Assembly: GCF_001613125.1 (NCBI RefSeq)
Contig: NZ_BDBT01000014.1
Location: forward strand, 62,001-126,000
Direction: 5' to 3'
Source: Nocardia shimofusensis NBRC 100134
GTDB taxonomy: Bacteria; Actinomycetota; Actinomycetes; Mycobacteriales; Mycobacteriaceae
DNA: 64,000 nt
Part shown: positions 18,743 through 25,779 of the stretch, piece by piece
How the letters are laid out: every line of letters starts with the position of its first letter
Numbering within the stretch: position 1 is the stretch's first letter
The notes under the pieces: generated by a model
The model's input: the letters and a program-made list of their open reading frames with translations, nothing else
Told to the model about the DNA's origin: nothing
The model's database searches: none
Made by a program: the position numbers and the translations under genes

Positions 18743-19079
18743 GAGCGCTTCCCCTCCTTGCGAGCCGAGGCTCCTCGTTATCGGTCGGACGAATCCGCCC
18801 GCAGACAGCTGACCGGGCGGATGGGGGCAGCGTTCGTCGCGACGGGGCGATTATTCGGCTACCCGATAGTTGTGAGCTAGAGCACAGGTTACCGCCGTCG
18901 CGAGGGCGGTACGACCGAATGCGGCGTGCGGTTTGATCGAATTCGCGACTGCGATTCATGACCGAAACGGTGGTAATCAAACCTGGTGATGCGTGCGGTG
19001 CCGGAGTGCGGCGAGCGGCGCGAGGCGCGACAGAACCGCCCGGCGCCGGGGCGGCCCAGTCATTTGTGATGGATATGAA
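18743..19079. other. intergenic region upstream of the nuo operon
   Basis: This 337-bp gap separates the nuo operon from the receiver-domain regulator, both on the minus strand. It must hold the nuo promoter. The one clear element is a CRP-like palindrome at 18871-18886. No convincing small gene, terminator or tRNA was seen. Confidence 0.6.
18871..18886. promoter_or_regulatory. CRP/GlxR-like site upstream of nuoA
   Basis: TGTGAGCTAGAGCACA matches the actinobacterial CRP/GlxR consensus TGTGA-N6-TCACA at all but one base. It lies about 130-145 bp before the nuoA start codon. cAMP-responsive control of respiration genes is known in mycobacteria and corynebacteria, so the placement fits. Binding itself is inferred. 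Confidence 0.5.
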
Positions 19080-19490
19080 TCAGGCGGCGAGGCGGTTGCG
19101 CAGCAGGTCCACCACCGACTCGGTCAGCCGCAGCGGATCGATCGGGTGGGCGACCGCGGCCTCGGCGCGCGACCACTTGGCCAACCAGGCGTCGTCCGGG
19201 CGACCGGTGAGCACGAGGATCGGCGGGCAGTCGCTCAGCTCGTCCTTGAGCTGCTTGGCGATGCCGAGCCCGCCCGCCGGCGCCGCCTCGCCGTCGAGAA
19301 CGGCCAGATCGATGCCGCCGGCATCGAGCCGTTCGATCACCGCGGGCGCTGTGGCGACCTCGAGGAATTCGAGTTCGGGTAGGTCGGGATGCGGGCGCGT
19401 GCCCACGGCGAGCACCACCTGACGCCGGGTGTCGGCGTCGTTGCTGTAGACCAGAACCCGCAGTGCGGTACCTCGCGTCTCGTCGGCCAC
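19080..19490 (-). CDS. receiver-domain response regulator, Rv3143-like
   Basis: The protein has about 136 residues and is a single response-regulator receiver-like domain with no output domain. It closely resembles the M. tuberculosis protein Rv3143, which also lies just upstream of nuoA; this resemblance is from memory. Landmarks are RVLVYSNDADTR, IDLAVLDGEA (putative phospho-Asp), GIAKQLKDEL and ILVLTGRPDDAWL. GTG 19490 aligns with the start of the mycobacterial protein; GTG 19520 is the alternative. The conserved link to nuo suggests a role in respiratory control, but no mechanism can be read from the sequence. Confidence 0.75.
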   Translation of the reverse strand: MADETRGTALRVLVYSNDADTRRQVVLAVGTRPHPDLPELEFLEVATAPAVIERLDAGGIDLAVLDGEAAPAGGLGIAKQLKDELSDCPPILVLTGRPDDAWLAKWSRAEAAVAHPIDPLRLTESVVDLLRNRLAA

Positions 19491-19661
19491 GGGGGAATCG
19501 TACGTCCGGAAACGGTTCACCCGCCGGAACTTCCACGGGATCTGTTGTGCCGCTGCGAATTGCGACTCCAGCGCCCGGTGATCGGGTAGCCGATGGCAAG
19601 GGAGTCGCGCCGGCCACCGAGCCGTCGCCGGACCACTCCCGGAAGAACGGTGCCGGTGAGT

Positions 19662-20918
19662 TCAGTCCGGGAGCAGCGGGACCGAGATCCCCTCACCTCG
19701 GTCGATGAGTGCGGCGCGGGTGACGGCCGACGAGCCGAAGCGGCGGCGCAGGTCGTCGAGGGTCCGGTCGAGGGTGTTGTCGGCGCGGGCCTCCAGCGGC
19801 AGGACCAGCTGACAGGGGTTCGTGTCGGTGAGGTTGGTCAACGCCAGGCCGACGAGGGTGAGACCGCGCTCTCGGATCAGCGGCAAGGCGTCGGCGAGCA
19901 ACCGCCGCGCCGCACTCAGCAGGACGGCGGTGTCGTCGGTGGGAGCGGGCATGGTGTGCGAGCGGGTCGCGCGGGAGAAATCATCGAAGCGCAACCGCAA
20001 CACCACGGTCCTCGACACCCGGTCGGCGGTACGTAATCGCCTGCCCAGCCGGTCGACCAGGCCGTGCAGGTAGGAGTCGATCTCGTCGGGTTCGCGGTGA
20101 CGGCCGCCGAGCGCGCGCTGCGCGCCGATCGAGCGCCTGCGCTTTCCCGTCTCGACGCGGCGTGGATCGCGGGCCATCGCCAGCGCGGACAGGTGGCGCG
20201 CGGCGGCCGGGCCGAGCATGCCGCGTAATCCGTCCTCACCGAGCTCGGCGAGCTGACCGATTCTCGTGACGCCGTGTTCGCGCAAGGTGCGCGCGGTCAC
20301 CTCGCCCACGCCCCAGAGTCGTTCCACCGGCAACGGATGCAGGAACTCGAGCTCGCGTCCGGGTTCGACCAGGCGCAACCCGTCCGGTTTGGCGACCGCG
20401 CTGGCTACCTTGGCGAGGAATTTGGTGCGCGCGATGCCGACCGAGATGGGCAGACCGACGTCGTGGCGGATGCGGGCGCGCAAGCGGCGCGCGATGTCGA
20501 TGGGTTCACCCGCGATGCGGCGCAACCCGGCCACATCCAGGAACGCCTCGTCGATCGAGATGCCCTCGACCATCGGGGTGGTGTCGCGGAACACCTCGAA
20601 CACCGCTTTGCTCGCCGCCGAGTAGGCGCTCATCCGCGGCGGCACGACGACGGCGTGCGGACACAACCGCAGTGCCCGCGCACCGTTCATCGGGGTGCGC
20701 ACACCGAATGCCTTCGCCTCGTAGGAGGCGGCGAGCACGACCCCGCCGCCGACGATCACCGGCCGCCCGCGCAGGCTCGGATCGTCGCGCTGTTCGACGG
20801 AGGCGTAGAAGGAATCCAGGTCGGCGTGCAGGATCGAGGCGTCGCGGCGAACCTCGCGCTCCGGACTCGCCGACTTCCTCGGCGGCTGGAGGCGATCTTC
20901 ACGTTCGGACACGAACAT
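19662..20918 (-). CDS. dinB: DNA polymerase IV (Y family)
   Basis: The error-prone translesion polymerase has 418 residues. It shows the Y-family sites HADLDSFYASVEQ (metal-binding Asp and steric-gate Tyr region), ASYEAKAFGVRT and GISIDEAFLDV (catalytic Asp-Glu pair). The helix-hairpin-helix region and little-finger domain follow. The chosen ATG 20918 lies inside a perfect SOS-type palindrome and has no ribosome-binding site before it. Translation may therefore be leaderless, or start at the GTG two codons in. Placement of the box predicts DNA-damage induction via LexA. Confidence 0.9.
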   Translation of the reverse strand: MFVSEREDRLQPPRKSASPEREVRRDASILHADLDSFYASVEQRDDPSLRGRPVIVGGGVVLAASYEAKAFGVRTPMNGARALRLCPHAVVVPPRMSAYSAASKAVFEVFRDTTPMVEGISIDEAFLDVAGLRRIAGEPIDIARRLRARIRHDVGLPISVGIARTKFLAKVASAVAKPDGLRLVEPGRELEFLHPLPVERLWGVGEVTARTLREHGVTRIGQLAELGEDGLRGMLGPAAARHLSALAMARDPRRVETGKRRRSIGAQRALGGRHREPDEIDSYLHGLVDRLGRRLRTADRVSRTVVLRLRFDDFSRATRSHTMPAPTDDTAVLLSAARRLLADALPLIRERGLTLVGLALTNLTDTNPCQLVLPLEARADNTLDRTLDDLRRRFGSSAVTRAALIDRGEGISVPLLPD

Positions 20919-20925
20919 ATGTTCG
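20912..20925. promoter_or_regulatory. SOS (LexA) box across the dinB start
   Basis: CGAACATATGTTCG is a perfect 14-bp palindrome that fits the actinobacterial LexA consensus CGAAC-N4-GTTCG. The dinB ATG is formed by its centre. A LexA dimer here would cover the start codon and probably the transcription start. Confidence 0.75.
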
Positions 20926-20976
20926 CATGTGGGTCCGACAGGGTTTTCTGACCAACGCTGCCGGGCCGGCCAAGGT

Positions 20977-21618
20977 TCATTCCTCGCGTGGCGAGGTCCG
21001 CTCCGCCGGGCCGAGAAGTCGATCGATGGCGTGGTCGAGCAACTCGGCGGCTCGTTCGGGGGTGTGAAAATTGCTCAGCACCGATTGCGAGAGTCCCGGG
21101 ATCACCACGCTGAGCAGATCGGCGTCGAGTGCGATCGCGGCCTGCTTCTCGGGGGCGTCGTCCCCGGCGGAGTACCCGCGTGCGCGGCCGATGTGTTCGG
21201 CCAAGGTCTCCACCAGCAACCGGGCCGGTGCGAGTGTCTCACTGGGTAGCGGCTGGGAGCCGGTCAGCCGGGCGGCCTGGTAGGCGGCGAGGACCTGGGC
21301 CTCGTCGCGACGGACCTCGTCGAGGGGTAAGAGCGCCCGGCCGATCGTCCGCAGCGCGAACCGGGGGTCGGGCTCGGCGCCGAGGCTCTCGAACTGCTCG
21401 ACGAACCGGAACGCCATCGCGTCGATGACCGACTTCAGGGTCCCGAGCAGGAACTCCTTCTTCGTCCCGAAGTAGTACTGCACCAGGCGCACCGAGATCC
21501 CGGCCTCGGCGGCGACGGCCTGGAAGGTCGCCGCCTCCAGGCCACCGCGCACGATGACCCGGCGCGCGGCATCGGTGATCTGACGGCGCCGTGCGTCGTG
21601 GTCGGCCAAGCGTGGCAC
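20977..21618 (-). CDS. TetR family transcriptional regulator
   Basis: The 213-residue protein has an N-terminal HTH (about residues 8-55: RRQITDAARRVIVRGG, AEAGISVRLVQYYFGTK) and an all-helical ligand domain. GTG 21618 was chosen because AGAGGAG precedes it by 6 nt, and because upstream extension would translate through the operator. It is divergent from an alpha/beta hydrolase gene, with a strong operator between them, so it probably represses that gene and itself in response to an unknown small ligand. Confidence 0.85.
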   Translation of the reverse strand: MPRLADHDARRRQITDAARRVIVRGGLEAATFQAVAAEAGISVRLVQYYFGTKKEFLLGTLKSVIDAMAFRFVEQFESLGAEPDPRFALRTIGRALLPLDEVRRDEAQVLAAYQAARLTGSQPLPSETLAPARLLVETLAEHIGRARGYSAGDDAPEKQAAIALDADLLSVVIPGLSQSVLSNFHTPERAAELLDHAIDRLLGPAERTSPREE

Positions 21619-21652
21619 TGCTGCTCCTCTCGTCCCTGCGTGAATGCAGATC

Positions 21653-21680
21653 ATGGTACGCCGATACCATTTAAATGGTA
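21653..21680. promoter_or_regulatory. TetR operator: three ATGGTA half-sites
   Basis: A perfect palindrome TACCATTTAAATGGTA (21665-21680) overlaps a second inverted pair, ATGGTA (21653-21658) with TACCAT (21665-21670). The shared middle half-site suggests two overlapping dimer sites between the divergent TetR and hydrolase genes. The binding protein is inferred from position. Confidence 0.7.
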
Positions 21681-21711
21681 CAGTCATATCAACAAACGGA
21701 GGGAAGTTCAG

Positions 21712-22593
21712 ATGGCGAAACAGGTCGGGAAGTTCAAGAACGAACAGGCGCGCGCAGAGTTCCTCGCGTGCTATGACGAGTTCGAACGGCTGTGGCCGCA
21801 GCGTCCGGAAATCGTGGATGTGGCGACCAGTTCCGGATCGACGCGCGTCTACCTCCACGGCCGAGGCGACGCAACGCCACTGGTCTTGCTGCCACCGATG
21901 GGTGGCAACGGATTGTGCTGGTATCCGTTGATCGGGCACCTGCCGACCGATCGCACGGTGATCGCGCCGGACACGATCGGCACGCCGGGGCGCAGCGAGC
22001 AGACCGCCCCGGTGACGAACGCCCCCGAGTTCGCCTGCTGGCTGGACGAGGTGCTGGCCGGACTCGGGGTCGGCAAGGCGCATCTGATGGGTTACTCCGA
22101 AGGGGCCTGGTACACCGCGATGGCGATGACCGGTGGCGCGCGGCGGCTGGCGAGTGCGACGCTGATCGACGGCTCGACACCGTTCACCAAGCTGCCGTGG
22201 CGCATGATGCTGGTATTCCTGCGTGCGGGTATCCGGCCGACCGACAAGAACCTGCGCCGATTCGACGAACTGGCAATGCCGCATCGGCGGCCGACCGAAT
22301 TGGAGATCCGCCTCTCGCGTGCGGCCCTGGGCTACCGCCGGACCCTGCCGTGGCCGCGCATCCTCACCGACGAGGAACTCGAGGCCGTCGAGCTTCCCGT
22401 ACTCGCCGTCCTCGGCGCGCAGAGCCCGATCGGCAAGCCCCTCGAAGCTCGCGACCGGATCCTCGCGCACATCAGGGACTCGCGGGTGGAGATCATCGAG
22501 GGCAGCGCCCACGACCTGCTGTTCCACAAGCCCGGTGTGATCATGCCGCTCATTCTCGACTTCATCCACAAAAACGAGCCCGCCACCGTGTGA
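21712..22593 (+). CDS. alpha/beta hydrolase
   Basis: The 293-residue alpha/beta hydrolase has a nucleophile elbow GYSEG (about residue 125), an HG-type oxyanion region near LPPMGGNG and a C-terminal catalytic His in GSAHDLLF. A GGAGGG ribosome-binding site precedes ATG 21712. The substrate is unknown. Control by the divergent TetR gene suggests an inducible catabolic or detoxifying esterase. Confidence 0.8.
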   Translation: MAKQVGKFKNEQARAEFLACYDEFERLWPQRPEIVDVATSSGSTRVYLHGRGDATPLVLLPPMGGNGLCWYPLIGHLPTDRTVIAPDTIGTPGRSEQTAPVTNAPEFACWLDEVLAGLGVGKAHLMGYSEGAWYTAMAMTGGARRLASATLIDGSTPFTKLPWRMMLVFLRAGIRPTDKNLRRFDELAMPHRRPTELEIRLSRAALGYRRTLPWPRILTDEELEAVELPVLAVLGAQSPIGKPLEARDRILAHIRDSRVEIIEGSAHDLLFHKPGVIMPLILDFIHKNEPATV

Positions 22594-22666
22594 CCCTGTG
22601 AGCGCACGAATCTGTCGGTCGGCGCGGGTAGCGTGTGGGCGCGGAACGCCGGGGACAGGAGGAGCG

Positions 22667-23779
22667 GTGCGCGTCACGTGGGATCAGGTTTTCGCTTGGC
22701 GGCTGCGCAGGCAGTTCATCGCCGAACCTGTCGAGGACGGGTCAGCCGCTGTGGCGGTGGCCGATCGGTTGGCGGGAGTGCAGGCGCAGATGGCGTCGGC
22801 GGCGGAGACGGCGGTGGCGGTCCGCAGCGCGACCTCGGTGGCAGGCGCGGTCGAATCCGCGCTCGCCACCGGCGCTCTGGTCAAGACCTGGGCGATGCGC
22901 GGCACCCTGCACGCGATGACGCCCGCCGTCGCCGCGGCGGTCCTGCCGTTGATCGCCTCGGCCCGGACGTGGGAGAAACCGTCCTGGCAGAAGGCGTTCG
23001 GCGCCACACCGGCGACGGTAGCCGCGCTGGGTGAAGCGGTCGGGCAGATCCTCGCCGACACCGCGCTCACCCGAGCCGAACTCGTCGACGCGCTGCTGGC
23101 CGACTCGGCCTTCCACGAACTCGGAACGGAGCTACGGTCCGGCTGGGGCGCGCTGCTCAAACCGCTGGCGTGGCAGGGCGTGCTCTGCCACGGACCCGCC
23201 GACGGCAACCGGGTGACGTTCACCAGCCCACACGCGCTGATCCCCGGCTGGTCCGACCCGGTCGATCCCGAGAGCGCCGCACCCGTCGCGATCCGCGGCT
23301 ACCTCGGCGCGTACGGTCCCGCCGGGCCGGAGACCTTCGACGCCTGGCTCACCCGTAACAGCCTGCGCAAGACCGTGGTCCGCTCATGGTTCGCCGCGCT
23401 CGGCGACGCGCTCACCCCGGTCGAGGTCGAGGGACGCGCGGCCTATGTGCTCACCGAACATGCCGACGATCTCGCCGCCACCGAGCCGTCGAGCGATGTC
23501 CATCTCCTCGGACCGTTCGACCAGTACGTTCTCGGGCCGGGCACCGCCGACACCGAACTGCTGCCGAAAGCCCATCGCGGCAAGGTCAGTCGCACCGCGG
23601 GCTGGATCGCCCCGCTCGTGGTCGACGCGGGCCGCATCACCGGCACGTGGGAGCTCGACGGCGACCACGTGGTGGTGTCGATGTTCGACGACGCGCCGCT
23701 GCCCAAGGGGTTCGACGCCGCGCTCGAACGGCTGGCGAGCGCCACAGGTCGCGCCGAGCTGCGTGCCGGGGCGCGATAG
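22667..23779 (+). CDS. winged helix DNA-binding domain protein (HTH_42/AlkZ-like superfamily)
   Basis: The protein has 370 residues from GTG 22667, which has AGGAGGAG just upstream. The sequence matches the actinobacterial 'winged helix DNA-binding domain-containing protein' family: an N-terminal GVQAQMASAAETA segment, then WAMRGTLHAM, and a C-terminal VHLLGPFDQYVLGPG block. The superfamily includes the DNA glycosylases AlkZ and YcaQ, whose QxQ motif may correspond to QAQ here. Glycosylase activity is not established for this branch. It is followed 9 bp downstream by a Nudix gene, so the two may be cotranscribed. Confidence 0.7.
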   Translation: MRVTWDQVFAWRLRRQFIAEPVEDGSAAVAVADRLAGVQAQMASAAETAVAVRSATSVAGAVESALATGALVKTWAMRGTLHAMTPAVAAAVLPLIASARTWEKPSWQKAFGATPATVAALGEAVGQILADTALTRAELVDALLADSAFHELGTELRSGWGALLKPLAWQGVLCHGPADGNRVTFTSPHALIPGWSDPVDPESAAPVAIRGYLGAYGPAGPETFDAWLTRNSLRKTVVRSWFAALGDALTPVEVEGRAAYVLTEHADDLAATEPSSDVHLLGPFDQYVLGPGTADTELLPKAHRGKVSRTAGWIAPLVVDAGRITGTWELDGDHVVVSMFDDAPLPKGFDAALERLASATGRAELRAGAR

Positions 23780-23788
23780 GCTGCGGCG

Positions 23789-24208
23789 ATGGCGGACAGT
23801 CCGGTGGCGGCGACCCTGATCGACACGGTCGCGTGGGTGCATATCGAGCACGGCAGGATTCTGTGCGGTCGCCCGCGCGGCAAGGACGTGTTCTTCATTC
23901 CCGGCGGCAAACGCGAAGGGGCCGAATCGGATCTGCAGACGCTGCTGCGCGAGATCCGTGAAGAATTGACGATCGAATTGCTCCCCGAAACGGTCGCACC
24001 GGCCGGCTGCTACGAAGCGTACGCGCACGGCTCGCAGGGTGGACCGCTGGTACGAATGGCGTGCTACACCGCTGAGTATCGCGGCATCCTCGCCCCCAGC
24101 AGCGAAATCGAAGAACTGACCTGGTTCGGTTACACCGACCGGGAACTCGTGCCGCCGGTAGATCAACTACTCTTCGACGACCTGCACGAGGCTGGACACT
24201 TGCGCTGA
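23789..24208 (+). CDS. Nudix hydrolase
   Basis: The 139-residue protein is a single Nudix domain. The Nudix box is GAESDLQTLLREIREELTI, with the REIREE metal-binding core intact. The usual Gly after the EE pair is replaced by Thr. Nudix enzymes hydrolyse nucleoside diphosphates linked to another group, and the substrate is not predictable here. It is probably cotranscribed with the winged-helix gene. Confidence 0.85.
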   Translation: MADSPVAATLIDTVAWVHIEHGRILCGRPRGKDVFFIPGGKREGAESDLQTLLREIREELTIELLPETVAPAGCYEAYAHGSQGGPLVRMACYTAEYRGILAPSSEIEELTWFGYTDRELVPPVDQLLFDDLHEAGHLR

Positions 24209-24423
24209 GTTCCGGAACCGGCGGTGAGTGCGGCGTTCGAGGATCCGGGAACAAACCAGCTGTCGCCTACCGCCGAGCGCTTCGGTAGGGCCGTCGGTGA
24301 ATGAGGAGAATGCGGCGGAGCTGATCGGGTGACGGGCTGCAGATGATCCGGCTGTCCACGGCCGGAACGATAGTCGCCGACCGGCATCCGCTCCGGACGA
24401 GCAGGCGGATGCCGGGTCGGCGA

Positions 24424-25032
24424 TCAGGTGGTGACCGGGGCGCGTCCCGCCAATTCGATGAGGTGCTGGACGAGGGTGAGCAGCACGCTCTTGGCCGAAT
24501 CACGGCTGCGGGCATCGCACAGCAGCACCGGGGTGTGCGGGTCGAGGTCGAGCGCGTCGCGCACCTCGTCCACGGTGTAGCGGGGCGCTCCGTCGAAGCA
24601 GTTCACGCCGATGATGAACGGCAGTCCGCGGCGCTCGAAGAAATCGACCGCGGCGAAGGAATTGCTGAGCCGGCGGGTATCGGCGAGGACCACCGCGCCG
24701 AGCGCGCCACGGGACAATTCGTCCCACAGGAACCAGAACCGGTCCTGGCCGGGCGTGCCGAAAAGGTAGAGCACGAGGTCACGGTCGATGGTGATACGAC
24801 CGAAATCCAGCGCCACCGTGGTGGTTTCCTTGGACTCGACACCGGAGAGGTCGTCGACACCGGTACTTACCTCGGTGATGAGTTCCTCGGTGCGTAGCGG
24901 GGTGATCTCGCTGATCGCCGAAACCATTGTGGTCTTGCCGACTCCGAATCCGCCAGCGATGAGAATCTTGACCGAGGCGGCCAAGCGCTGTGATCCGGAG
25001 TCGACCCGTGGGTCAAAGTTTTCTGATGCCAT
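24424..25032 (-). CDS. conservon GTP-binding protein (CvnD-like)
   Basis: The 202-residue small GTPase-like protein has the P-loop GGFGVGKTT, the Walker B-like LYLFGTPGQDRF and a GVNCFD motif corresponding to NKxD. It is the fourth gene of a kinase-roadblock-DUF742-GTPase cluster, known in Streptomyces as a conservon, where the products form a membrane-linked complex resembling eukaryotic G-protein signalling. Its start overlaps the DUF742 gene by 20 bp. Confidence 0.85.
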   Translation of the reverse strand: MASENFDPRVDSGSQRLAASVKILIAGGFGVGKTTMVSAISEITPLRTEELITEVSTGVDDLSGVESKETTTVALDFGRITIDRDLVLYLFGTPGQDRFWFLWDELSRGALGAVVLADTRRLSNSFAAVDFFERRGLPFIIGVNCFDGAPRYTVDEVRDALDLDPHTPVLLCDARSRDSAKSVLLTLVQHLIELAGRAPVTT

Positions 25033-25387
25033 CCAAAACCGCTCGCAATACGTTGAGATCGTCGGGGCCGTTTTCCGATTGCATCGGAGCCCGGAAGATC
25101 AGTTGTCCCTCGCCGATCAGGTCGCCGACGAGAATCTTTGTCACCGCAAGAGGCAATTGCAAGTGTGCAGCTACCTCGGCCACAGATTGGGGCTGCGCGC
25201 AGAGCCGGACGATGATGCCGTATTCCGGCTCCGGCCTGCGAAGAGTCGGCGCCTTGGTGGTGGTGACGACCACCGTCAGCATGTCCAGATCATGAGCGGC
25301 GCCCATGGTGCGGCCACGGATCAACGCGTAGGGCCGGACCACCGGTCCGGCCGCGGCGTCGAAGAACGCCCCGCCCTCGCGTGTCAT
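25013..25387 (-). CDS. DUF742 protein (CvnC-like)
   Basis: This 124-residue DUF742 protein has RPYALIRGRT near the N-terminus and a winged-helix-like C-terminal half (SVAEVAAHLQLPLAVTKILV). DUF742 proteins are the third component of conservons. The gene overlaps its neighbours on both sides (4 bp with the roadblock gene, 20 bp with the GTPase). Confidence 0.85.
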   Translation of the reverse strand: MTREGGAFFDAAAGPVVRPYALIRGRTMGAAHDLDMLTVVVTTTKAPTLRRPEPEYGIIVRLCAQPQSVAEVAAHLQLPLAVTKILVGDLIGEGQLIFRAPMQSENGPDDLNVLRAVLDGIRKL

Positions 25388-25779
25388 GACAATCTGGCGG
25401 GGGTGGACAGATAGTTGCCGACTCGCTGGACGGTCACGTTCATTTCGTAGGCCACCATGCCGAGGTTGGCGTTCTCCGCGGCCTGTAGCGCCAGGCAGGC
25501 GTTGTCGCCCGCCGCGGTGACGAACAGGACCGCACGGTCGAGTTCGATCACGGCCTGGCGTACGCCGCCGCCACCGAAACGGCTGCCCGCGCTGCGGGAG
25601 AGTCCGTACAGCGTCGAGGACATCGCCGCGAAATGCTCGGCGTCCTCGCGGCTCATCTTGGTCGACCTGCCCAGCAGCAGTCCGTCGGTGGACAACACCA
25701 CCGCGTAACGCACGCCGGCCAGTCGGTCGACCAAGTCATCGAGCAGCCAGTCGAGGTCGCCGGATTTGGCAGTGCTCAC
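25384..25779 (-). CDS. roadblock/LC7 domain protein (CvnB-like)
   Basis: The 131-residue roadblock/LC7 fold protein contains LDWLLDDLVDRLAGVRYAVV and STDGLLLGRS. In conservons it bridges the sensor kinase and the GTPase. Its start overlaps the kinase stop by 4 bp. Confidence 0.88.
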   Translation of the reverse strand: MSTAKSGDLDWLLDDLVDRLAGVRYAVVLSTDGLLLGRSTKMSREDAEHFAAMSSTLYGLSRSAGSRFGGGGVRQAVIELDRAVLFVTAAGDNACLALQAAENANLGMVAYEMNVTVQRVGNYLSTPARLS

